Source of the DNA: CAZHHH01 sp052400685
GTDB taxonomy: Bacteria > Bacteroidota > Bacteroidia > Bacteroidales > Marinilabiliaceae
DNA: 64,000 bases
Strand: one strand, 5' to 3'
Assembly: GCA_052400685.1 (NCBI GenBank)
Contig: JBQTGJ010000011.1
How positions within the stretch are numbered: position 1 is the first letter of the stretch; each line of letters starts with the position of its first letter. Shown here one piece after another: positions 53,688 to 61,363 of this stretch. A program made the translations under genes and the position numbers. Under the pieces are notes generated by a model that was given only the letters and a program-made list of their open reading frames with translations, searched no databases and was not told the DNA's origin.

Positions 53688-55113
53688 CTGTCACCACTTT
53701 GAAGAATCGGTTCCAGCGTATATTGGCCGGGAAACTTTTGTCCTTGTTCAATGAAAGCCATACGAGAATAGGACGACCAACAATGTGATCTTCAGGTACA
53801 AAACCCCAGTACCGGGAGTCTGCTGATTTATGACGGTTGTCGCCCATCATAAAGTAATAGTTCATTTTAAATGTATAGCTGTCGGCTATTTTTCCGTTGA
53901 TGTAAATGGTTTGCCCCTTAACTTCCAGCTGGTTACCCTCATAAGCGGTGATGATGCGATCATAAAGTAAAATATTATCCATATTAAGCTTTACGGTAGC
54001 ACCTTTTTGTGGAATCCACAATGGCCCATAATTATCGCGGCTCCAGTTGTAATTTTCGCTGTAGGGGAAAACGAGCTCACGGGAGTCAACCGGTTTTTGT
54101 TCATCAATCTGGACCGATTCAATGAATTTATAACCTTTTATTTTATCGGCTTTATCGGCGGTTAATGGGAGCAGATAATGCGGTCCAATACCACCCTGCA
54201 TTTGATCCTCCGACGAAATCTCCAATCGATCGAAGAAGCGCTGATTGAGCAGTGTGCCATCGGTAATAACATGGTAATTGTGTTGAACGCCCGGCTCGTT
54301 TTTCACCGCCTGTCCATCGATAAACACTTGATTGCTCCGGATTTCAAGCGTGTCGCCTGGCAGTGCTATACAACGTTTTACGTAGTTATCGCGACGATCC
54401 ACAGGACGGTATAGTACCTCTCCAAATTGTTGTGGGTTGTTGTGTACTATTTTTCGGCCTATATCATTAACAAACTGACGGAAGGCATATTCAGAGTCAA
54501 AATTTTTATTTTGAATTAGTTCCGGGGTTCTGTTGATTTGGCTTAGCCCTAACTCTCGTATTGTGATGTAATAATCCGGATTGGTATAGAGAACCGGTAC
54601 TGTATCGCCCGTGGGAAAATTGAACACCACAATGTCGTTATGCTCTACCTGTTTGAAGCCTTTTAAACGTTTGTAGCTCCAGGTGGGCCATTCGGTGTAC
54701 GACCTGGTGTTGATTATTGGAAAGGTATTTTGTACCAACGGAAAAGCCAGAGGCGTGATGGGCATGCGGGGGCCATAACTCATCTTACTCACAAAGAGAT
54801 GGTCACCTACCAGCATACTTTTTTCGAGTGATGACGTCGGTATTTTGTAATTCTGAAAGAAAAACAGATTAATGATATATACGGCAACTAAAGCAAAAAG
54901 TAACGCATCAATCCATTCAATCCATGCAGCCGGTTTACGCCCATCTTTGGTCTTTTTCCAAAAATTCCAGGGTACTTTTTTACTGATGTAGACATCAAAA
55001 ATAATGAGCAACCCCGGAAGAAGCCAGTAGTTACCAATCCATATAACCATTAAAATATAAACCAGGGCTGCAAAGGCAAACCTGATGATACGGGCTTTTG
55101 GGATATTCTGCAT
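53677..55113 (-). CDS. lepB: Signal peptidase I, first tandem copy
   Basis: 478 residues. Two to three N-terminal helices (FAFAALVYILMVIWIGNYWLL; ALLFALVAVYIINLFFF), catalytic serine in KIPTSSLEKSM, catalytic lysine in YVKRCIALPGDTLEI, long insertion, and C-terminal GDNRHKSADSRYWGFVPEDHI. Longer than the E. coli enzyme mainly through the extra N-terminal membrane part and the insertion. It lies 27 bp after dapB and overlaps its paralogue. The two copies differ enough to suggest different substrates, which is inference. Confidence 0.94.
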   Translation of the reverse strand: MQNIPKARIIRFAFAALVYILMVIWIGNYWLLPGLLIIFDVYISKKVPWNFWKKTKDGRKPAAWIEWIDALLFALVAVYIINLFFFQNYKIPTSSLEKSMLVGDHLFVSKMSYGPRMPITPLAFPLVQNTFPIINTRSYTEWPTWSYKRLKGFKQVEHNDIVVFNFPTGDTVPVLYTNPDYYITIRELGLSQINRTPELIQNKNFDSEYAFRQFVNDIGRKIVHNNPQQFGEVLYRPVDRRDNYVKRCIALPGDTLEIRSNQVFIDGQAVKNEPGVQHNYHVITDGTLLNQRFFDRLEISSEDQMQGGIGPHYLLPLTADKADKIKGYKFIESVQIDEQKPVDSRELVFPYSENYNWSRDNYGPLWIPQKGATVKLNMDNILLYDRIITAYEGNQLEVKGQTIYINGKIADSYTFKMNYYFMMGDNRHKSADSRYWGFVPEDHIVGRPILVWLSLNKDKSFPANIRWNRFFKVVTGGE

Positions 55114-55140
55114 AATTGTTTTTATTATTTTGCTTAATGC

Positions 55141-55857
55141 TTAAAATTTTAATAGGTCGCTCATTGTAAGGAAGCCTTTGTTTTTGCACGTAAATTCAGC
55201 GGCAAGCACAGCTCCCAGCGCAAATCCCTGTCGCGATTTTGCACTGTGATGAATGACAATTTCATCCACATCTGATTCGTATTTGACGGTATGAATTCCG
55301 GGTACTTCGTCTTTGCGAATGGCATCTATGCAGATTACGTCATCGGCCGATTGTTTTTCCAGCTCCCATTTTGTTTTTCGATCGATATTAGTAATGAGAT
55401 CTTCGGCCAGTGTGATGGCAGTACCGCTGGGTGCATCTAATTTATGAATATGGTGTACCTCTGTCATACTAACTTCATAGTTGGGTTGTGCATTCATCAG
55501 ACGCGATAACTGACGGTTTATCTCGAAGAAGATATTGACACCCACGCTATAATTAGAGGCATAAAAAAATGTTTGCCCTTTGTTGGCGCACCATTCTTTA
55601 ATTTCAGACAATTTTTCTGTCCAGCCAGTGGTTCCTGCAACAACCGGCAGGTTGTGTTTAAAACACGTCATATAGTTGTCATAGGCTGCTTTAGGAATGG
55701 AAAATTCGATGGCTACATCGGCACTTTTGAATGCCGGGGAACTAAAATCTTCGCCGGTAGCAGGATCTATTCTGGCAACGATTTGGTGACCACGCGATTT
55801 AGCTATTTTTTCGATGATTTGACCCATTTTCCCGTATCCTATCAGTGCTATTTTCAT
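55141..55857 (-). CDS. dapB: 4-Hydroxy-tetrahydrodipicolinate reductase
   Basis: 238 residues. NAD(P)H-dependent step of the lysine/diaminopimelate pathway. Seen: Rossmann start MKIALIGYGKMGQ, AGTTGW, ASNYSVGVNIFFEI, and EVHHIHKLDAPSGTA with the catalytic His/Lys region. Short form typical of Bacteroidota. First gene of dapB-lepB-lepB. Its ATG is part of the CATATG that ends an adjoining family B repeat, so the whole 5' leader is repeat DNA. Confidence 0.96.
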   Translation of the reverse strand: MKIALIGYGKMGQIIEKIAKSRGHQIVARIDPATGEDFSSPAFKSADVAIEFSIPKAAYDNYMTCFKHNLPVVAGTTGWTEKLSEIKEWCANKGQTFFYASNYSVGVNIFFEINRQLSRLMNAQPNYEVSMTEVHHIHKLDAPSGTAITLAEDLITNIDRKTKWELEKQSADDVICIDAIRKDEVPGIHTVKYESDVDEIVIHHSAKSRQGFALGAVLAAEFTCKNKGFLTMSDLLKF

Positions 55858-56137
55858 ATGTTTATAATTTGTTTGTTAAGGTCATATGGAACTCGCCTAG
55901 CTTAATCATCCCCCTGTGTGTGAATCAATTCCCATGGCTCGTTTCATATGTTTAAATTTATCTTTCAATGGTCATATGGAACTCTCGATGAATTTTAATC
56001 ATTCTCCTGTGTGTATTTTAGAATGCTAAAATTCATGTTCGTTTCATATGATTATAATTTGTTTTTCAGTTGCCATATGGAACTCGCCGGAATAATCATT
56101 CACCTGTGTGAGAGATTACTCTCATGCTCGTTTCATC
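55855..56137. repeat. Dispersed repeat family B, three tandem units
   Basis: CATATG boundaries at about 55855, 55945 and 56045. Units 1 and 3 are close to consensus; unit 2 has an altered centre (GAATTTTAATCATTCTCC...AGAATGCTAAAATTCATG) that forms its own AATTTTA/TAAAATT dyad, so the fold is kept while the sequence changes. This array is the entire upstream region of dapB. Confidence 0.88.
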
Positions 56138-56281
56138 AGTGCTGTTTTTTATCAATAAAATAATATGCAGGCTGTATCTTTTAACAAAAACAATGCCTTT
56201 TTTATATTCAGACAAAGATATAAAAATGTATTGGTTTTTCCTGAAAGGGGTATGGGCATAAGGTTGTTCGAAGCAGGTAAA

Positions 56282-56316
56282 AAAAAACGTCCCAAACTCG
56301 AAAGCAGGGACGTTTT
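56282..56316 (-). terminator. Terminator after rplT
   Basis: A perfect AAAAACGTCCC/GGGACGTTTTT stem with a 13-nt loop, 20 bp beyond the rplT stop; T-rich in both directions. Confidence 0.88.
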
Positions 56317-56335
56317 TGAAAATATTGTGATAAAA

Positions 56336-56686
56336 CTATTTATTCATCGCTTTTTTGACAACAGCTTTAAACGCATCCGGATGGTTCACAGCCAAATCGG
56401 CTAATACTTTACGATTGATTTGGATGTTTTCTTTAGCCATCAGGCCCATAAGCTTGCTGTAGGAAATTCCTTCCATACGTGCCGCAGCGTTGATACGCTG
56501 AATCCACAAGGCGCGGAAATGGCCTTTTTTGCGTTTGCGGTCACGGTAAGCATACTGCTGACCTTTTTCCCAAGTGTTTTTGGCGACCGTCCAAACATTC
56601 TTTCTTCTACCAAAATAGCCTTTGGTAAGTTTTAAAATCTTTTTTCTTCTTGCTCTTGAAGCAACAGCATTTACTGATCTTGGCAT
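56336..56686 (-). CDS. rplT: 50S ribosomal protein L20
   Basis: 116 residues, normal length. Basic N-terminal extension MPRSVNAVASRARRKKILK, KGYFGRRKNVWTVAKN, and the globular part with ALWIQRINAAAR and SYSKLMGLM. Binds 23S rRNA early in assembly. It follows rpmI by 97 bp. No obvious L20-binding pseudoknot could be confirmed by eye. Confidence 0.98.
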   Translation of the reverse strand: MPRSVNAVASRARRKKILKLTKGYFGRRKNVWTVAKNTWEKGQQYAYRDRKRKKGHFRALWIQRINAAARMEGISYSKLMGLMAKENIQINRKVLADLAVNHPDAFKAVVKKAMNK

Positions 56687-56783
56687 GTTTTTACTGTTTT
56701 CGAATGGTTAGCGTTCCGCTTCGTTGGAATCTTTCAGCTAATTCATTCAGGTTACTTAAATAATTTGTTGTGAAAGAAATGAA

Positions 56784-56981
56784 TTACTTCATTGCCAATA
56801 ATAACTTAACGTTTTTTTCGTCAGTTTTATTAACAGTAGCAGAATAAGTCAGGTTTCTTTTCCTTTTGGTTGACTTTTTAGTCAAAATGTGGCTTTTAAA
56901 AGCGTGTTTACGCTTAATTTTTCCACTTCCGGTGATCGTGAAACGTTTTTTCGCGCCGGAATTAGTTTTCATTTTTGGCAT
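56784..56981 (-). CDS. rpmI: 50S ribosomal protein L35
   Basis: 65 residues: MPKMKTNSGAKKRFTITGSG and HILTKKSTKRKRNLTYSA are family signatures. Lies 31 bp after infC in the conserved infC-rpmI-rplT order. Confidence 0.98.
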   Translation of the reverse strand: MPKMKTNSGAKKRFTITGSGKIKRKHAFKSHILTKKSTKRKRNLTYSATVNKTDEKNVKLLLAMK

Positions 56982-57012
56982 TGTTCAATATATTTAGTTG
57001 ATTAATGTGCAA

Positions 57013-57576
57013 CTATTTTTTTGCCACCTTTTTGGGCGTAATGAACATTGTCATTCGTTTCCCTTCCAAACGCGGCAACTGTTCTACTTTTCCTAATTCT
57101 TCCAGATCCTGCGCAAATTTCAATAGCAAAATTTCTCCCTTTTCTTTGAATAGGATACTTCGGCCTTTGAAAAACACGTATGCTTTTACTTTTGCGCCTT
57201 CGTTAAGGAATTTGACGGCGTGCTTTAACTTAAAGTTATAGTCGTGCTCATCAGTGTTGGGGCCGAACCTGATTTCTTTAACGACAACCTGGACAGCTTT
57301 TGCTTTTAACTCTTTCTGCTTCTTCTTTTGCTGATACAGAAATTTTTGGTAATCTGTAATTCGGCAAACCGGCGGATCGGCCGTTGGAGATATTTCAACC
57401 AGATCAAGTTCTAACTGATCCGCTAATTTTAAAGCTTCCTGAGTTGAAAAAACACCAGGGCTTTCAATGTTGTCACCAACCAAACGGACTTGTGGCACAC
57501 GTATTTGATGATTGATTCGGTGATTCATCTCATCTTTCTGGGGACCACCCATATTTCTTCTAGGTCTTATAGCCAA
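57013..57576 (-). CDS. infC: Translation initiation factor IF-3
   Basis: 187 residues from TTG at 57576. N-domain NHRINHQIRVPQVRLVGDN, linker, and C-domain with KEIRFGPNTDEHDYNFKLKH and LEGKRMTMFITP. IF-3 proofreads start codons and prevents subunit joining. The frame opens just after a TAA, and TTG is the first usable codon, giving the family-like (M)AIRPRRN. The first ATG (57552) would remove eight residues. A non-AUG start would fit the known autoregulation of infC in other bacteria. Precedes rpmI and rplT. Confidence 0.96.
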   Translation of the reverse strand: MAIRPRRNMGGPQKDEMNHRINHQIRVPQVRLVGDNIESPGVFSTQEALKLADQLELDLVEISPTADPPVCRITDYQKFLYQQKKKQKELKAKAVQVVVKEIRFGPNTDEHDYNFKLKHAVKFLNEGAKVKAYVFFKGRSILFKEKGEILLLKFAQDLEELGKVEQLPRLEGKRMTMFITPKKVAKK

Positions 57577-57622
57577 ATTTATTTTTGTTTAATTATTAAT
57601 TAATGAACTAAAATTCGCGTGT

Positions 57623-57655
57623 CAAATATAAAAAATCAACGGGATACAATTCAAA
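57623..57655 (-). promoter_or_regulatory. Promoter of infC-rpmI-rplT
   Basis: On the minus strand TTTG (57652-57655), a 21-bp spacer, then TATATTTG (57623-57630): full match to the consensus, 47 bp before the infC start. It lets the ribosomal genes be transcribed apart from thrS. Confidence 0.8.
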
Positions 57656-57712
57656 TATCCCTTTGATTTTTATGTGTGATTTCAATTATTTTCTACGAAT
57701 GGTTCAATGTTT

Positions 57713-59644
57713 TTAACTCTTAAGCATGTCTTCAACTTCTTTGTTTACTAGGCTGGCGAAGTCTTCGATAGACATAGTGCCCTGATCTCCTTCGCCTTGA
57801 CGACGAACTGAAACCGTGTCGCTTTCTGCCTCTTTTTCACCAACAATTAACAGGAATGGAATACGTTTTAATTCATTGTCTCGTATCTTTTTACCTATTT
57901 TCTCGTTGCGGTCGTCTAAGACGGCGCGAATATCGGAATTATTAAGGAGATTTAAAACTTTTTCGGCGTATTCATTATATTTTTCGCTGATGGGTAATAT
58001 AACTGCCTGATCGGGCGTTAGCCATAGCGGGAATTTACCGGCGGTGTGCTCAATCAACACTGCTACGAAGCGTTCCATACTGCCGAATGGTGCACGGTGG
58101 ATCATAATAGGCCGGTGCGCTGAATTGTCCTGACCAATATATTCCAATCCAAACCGTTCGGGTAAATTGTAGTCAACCTGAATGGTTCCCAACTGCCATT
58201 TGCGACCGATGGCATCGCGTACCATGAAGTCTAATTTGGGGCCATAAAAAGCGGCTTCCCCTGTTTCAACCGTGGTATTTAAGCCTTTTTCCTGACAGGC
58301 TTCCACAATGGCGCGTTCGGCTTTTTCCCAATTTTCATCCGATCCTATATATTTTTCGGAATTGTTGGGGTCTCTTAATGATATTTGAGCGATGTAATCT
58401 TTAAAGTCAAGTGTCTTGAAAATGTAAAAGATGATGTCAATCACTTTTTTAAATTCATCTTTTAACTGATCCGGACGGCAAAATATGTGAGCATCGTCCT
58501 GAGTAAAGCCTCTGACTCTGGTCAGACCATGCAACTCACCACTTTGCTCATAACGGTACACGGTTCCAAATTCGGCATACCGAATTGGCAGGTCACGGTA
58601 GGAGTGGGGACGCGCCCTGTATATTTCACAGTGATGAGGGCAATTCATTGGTTTCAGGAGAAACTCTTCGCCTTCGGCCGGTGTGTGGATGGGCTGGAAT
58701 GAGTCGGCTCCATATTTGGCATAGTGACCCGATGTTACATACAACTCTTTGTTACCGATGTGAGGTGTGATAACGGGTTGGTAACCATATTTGGTCTGAA
58801 CTTTTTTGAGGAAAGTTTCCAAACGTTCACGCAGCATAGCGCCCCGCGGCATCCACAATGGTAATCCCAGCCCTACTTTTGAACTGAAAGTGAATAAATC
58901 CAGCTCTTTTCCGATTTTACGGTGGTCACGTTTTTGCGCTTCTTCCAGTTTTAACAGGTATTCTTCCAGCATTTTTTGCTTGGGGAAGGTGATACCATAA
59001 ATCCGGGTCAGCTGTTTACGCTTTTCATCGCCACGCCAGTAGGCGCCAGCCAGACTTAATATTTTTATGGCTTTAATCGATTCGGTATTTGGTAAATGAG
59101 GACCCCGGCACAAATCAGTGAAGTTACCTTGTTTGTATAGAGTTATAGTACCATCCTCCAAATCATTTATCAGTTCCACTTTGTAGGGATCGTGACTGAA
59201 AAATTTTAGTGCTTCGTCTTTTGAAATATCGCGACGTACATAGTCATTTTTTTCGCGGGCCAATTCCAGCATTTTCTTTTCAATACGAGGAAGGTCTGTC
59301 TCCGAAATGGTTACATCACCCGGGTCTATATCATAGTAAAAGCCGTTTTCAATCGCCGGCCCAATGCCAAATTTAGTGTCCGGAAACAAGGCTTGTAACG
59401 CTTCGGCCATAAGGTGAGCCGACGAATGCCAAAATGCATGTTTTCCCTCTTCATCTTCCCATTTGTGAAGACGAATTGTGGCATCCTGTTTAATTTCGCG
59501 GTTTAAATCCCAAAGCTGATCATTTACGGTTATGCTAAGTACTTCTTTGGCAAGTCTGGGACTGATGCTTTTAGCTATTTCATATCCGGTTACGTTTTCG
59601 GGATATTCGCGTACGGATTGATCGGGCAATGTTATTTTTATCAT
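57713..59644 (-). CDS. thrS: Threonyl-tRNA synthetase
   Basis: 643 residues, full length. TGS domain (residues 1-60, ITLPDQSVREYPENV), editing SAD domain with HSSAHLMAEALQALFP, class II core with MNCPHHCEIYRA (zinc ligands), TRVRGFTQDDAHIFC and HRAPFGSMERFVAVL, and the anticodon-binding domain from about 540. Upstream neighbour is the helicase; infC follows at 137 bp with its own promoter. Confidence 0.98.
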   Translation of the reverse strand: MIKITLPDQSVREYPENVTGYEIAKSISPRLAKEVLSITVNDQLWDLNREIKQDATIRLHKWEDEEGKHAFWHSSAHLMAEALQALFPDTKFGIGPAIENGFYYDIDPGDVTISETDLPRIEKKMLELAREKNDYVRRDISKDEALKFFSHDPYKVELINDLEDGTITLYKQGNFTDLCRGPHLPNTESIKAIKILSLAGAYWRGDEKRKQLTRIYGITFPKQKMLEEYLLKLEEAQKRDHRKIGKELDLFTFSSKVGLGLPLWMPRGAMLRERLETFLKKVQTKYGYQPVITPHIGNKELYVTSGHYAKYGADSFQPIHTPAEGEEFLLKPMNCPHHCEIYRARPHSYRDLPIRYAEFGTVYRYEQSGELHGLTRVRGFTQDDAHIFCRPDQLKDEFKKVIDIIFYIFKTLDFKDYIAQISLRDPNNSEKYIGSDENWEKAERAIVEACQEKGLNTTVETGEAAFYGPKLDFMVRDAIGRKWQLGTIQVDYNLPERFGLEYIGQDNSAHRPIMIHRAPFGSMERFVAVLIEHTAGKFPLWLTPDQAVILPISEKYNEYAEKVLNLLNNSDIRAVLDDRNEKIGKKIRDNELKRIPFLLIVGEKEAESDTVSVRRQGEGDQGTMSIEDFASLVNKEVEDMLKS

Positions 59645-59689
59645 CTCTTATCTTGTGTTTCTGATGTTTCGTAATCTTTTTTTAACGTG

Positions 59690-59719
59690 CAAAGATATAC
59701 ATTTTGAACCGGATGCAAA
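59690..59719 (-). promoter_or_regulatory. Candidate thrS promoter
   Basis: On the minus strand TTTG (59716-59719), an 18-bp spacer, then TATCTTTG (59690-59697), 46 bp before the thrS ATG. The spacer is one base shorter than usual. Confidence 0.6.
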
Positions 59720-59823
59720 AAAGTGATTGTTGTAAGTTTTGCTTATTGAAAATTTTGATGGTTTTTCAATAATACCTTTCGCTATTTTTTTTGGCATATT
59801 GCCGTTAGCTTTGGTATAACGTT

Positions 59824-61155
59824 TTATTTCCGTTTCTGTCCTCTGGTTTTGGGCTTTCCGTATTTAGCTTTCATCTGGTCAGCACGCCTCACTTTTTTAT
59901 TGGTCTTTTGATTGTGTGCTGCTTTTTTTTGAAATGCGGGGCCCGATTGCGACGCTTTAGGTGTTTTAATCAATACATTTTTCATTTTCACCTTATTCTT
60001 ATCGAAATCAGTGATCAGATCAGAAATTTCCAGGTCTTCGGGTAGTTCAGAGTTAGGAATTTCCATATTCATCAATATTTCAATTTCCAGTCTTTTTTCT
60101 TCGTCGCGTGGTGTAATAAAGCTGATGGCATCACCATTTTCATCGGCACGGCCTGTACGGCCAATGCGGTGAATATAGGTCTCCGGGTCGTCCGGCAAGT
60201 CAAAATTGATGACGTGACTGACGTTTGAGATGTCTAAACCTCTTGAAACAAGGTCGGTGGCGATGAGGATGCGACGTTCGCCGCCCTGGAATTCGGTCAC
60301 CATTCTGAAGCGGTAGTTTTGTGCTTTGCCCGAATGTATGAGGCCTATCTCTTCATTAAAAAGAGGTTCTAATTTTTCGAAAACATAATCGGCCATTTTT
60401 TTAGTGGCGCAGAATACCAATACACGCGTCATCTCTTCCTGACGGCCAAGCAACCATTCTAACAGATTCAGTTTGGTGGTGAAATTGGGTATAACATAGG
60501 CCTGCTGGGTGATGTTATCGAGGGGGGTGCCGGTGGCAGCGGCTTCCACTTTTTGGGGCGATGTAAAATAATTTTGAATAAGTGCTTCCACTTCCGGCGT
60601 TATGGTGGCTGAGAAGAGTAAATTTTGGCGTTTGGCGGGGATTATATCGAAAATTGACGATAGTTGAACGCGAAATCCTAAATCGAGCATTTCGTCAACT
60701 TCGTCGATAACCAATTTTTTTACGTTTCTGAGTGACACAAAGCCATCAAGTGCCAGGTCGCGCAAGCGGCCTGGAGTGGCTACTAAAACATCCATGCCAT
60801 CAGCAATTTCCAGAGCCTGGGTTTTCATGTTAACGCCACCATACACGCCTTTGACTACCAGACTTTGATAGGTCGAAAGTTTCTCAACGACTTCCACAAC
60901 CTGAACCACGAGTTCGCGGGTGGGAACCATAATGACAATTTGCGGTTCTTTGGTTTTTGTGTATTTCCACATGCGTAACAACGGCAGCAGATAGGCAATT
61001 GTTTTTCCGGTACCTGTCTGGGCGATACCCAAAACATCTTTACCTGACATGATGACTGAAAAGGCGCGCTCCTGTATTAGTGTAGGGGTGGTCATTCCCA
61101 TGTCGGTGATGGCGTTTAGCAAAGGGGTATTTAAATTAAAATCCGCAAATGTCAT
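59824..61155 (-). CDS. DEAD-box-family RNA helicase (DEVD variant)
   Basis: 443 residues. Q-motif region MTFADFNLNTPLLNAI, motif I AQTGTGKT, Ia PTRELVVQ, motif II DEVD (instead of DEAD) in VIDEVDEMLD, motif III SAT, then helicase C domain with ATDLVSRGLDISNV and HRIGRTGRA. The C-terminus (about 385-443) is short and very basic, typical of RhlE-like RNA-binding tails. Likely acts in ribosome assembly or RNA decay. A TAACTTTG -7 element lies 20 bp before the ATG. Motif II aspartate and glutamate are kept, so ATPase activity is expected. Confidence 0.94.
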   Translation of the reverse strand: MTFADFNLNTPLLNAITDMGMTTPTLIQERAFSVIMSGKDVLGIAQTGTGKTIAYLLPLLRMWKYTKTKEPQIVIMVPTRELVVQVVEVVEKLSTYQSLVVKGVYGGVNMKTQALEIADGMDVLVATPGRLRDLALDGFVSLRNVKKLVIDEVDEMLDLGFRVQLSSIFDIIPAKRQNLLFSATITPEVEALIQNYFTSPQKVEAAATGTPLDNITQQAYVIPNFTTKLNLLEWLLGRQEEMTRVLVFCATKKMADYVFEKLEPLFNEEIGLIHSGKAQNYRFRMVTEFQGGERRILIATDLVSRGLDISNVSHVINFDLPDDPETYIHRIGRTGRADENGDAISFITPRDEEKRLEIEILMNMEIPNSELPEDLEISDLITDFDKNKVKMKNVLIKTPKASQSGPAFQKKAAHNQKTNKKVRRADQMKAKYGKPKTRGQKRK

Positions 61156-61174
61156 AATGTTAAATTTTAGCGCT

Positions 61175-61182
61175 CAAAGTTA
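61175..61182 (-). promoter_or_regulatory. Candidate -7 element of the helicase promoter
   Basis: The minus strand reads TAACTTTG (TAnnTTTG), with TTTC at the -33 position (18-bp spacing). It lies 20 bp before the ATG. Confidence 0.5.
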
Positions 61183-61363
61183 CTCTTATTTCATCAACCT
61201 GAAAATGAAATGAAATAAGAGTCTTTGCGTGAAAAGGGTTGCGTTTTTGAAATGATGTTGTGTAAGGTTGTCAGACTGTTATAAATTGGGACACATTATA
61301 GGTTGTCTCTTTGTTTTAGAATGTCCGGTTATTATTTTCTGGGTTGGAGGTTCTCCAGTTTCA

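Noticed and set aside
59743..59772. TTATTGAAAA/TTTTCAATAA hairpin as helicase terminator
   Set aside because: A 10-bp AT-only stem without a clear T tail; too weak to call.
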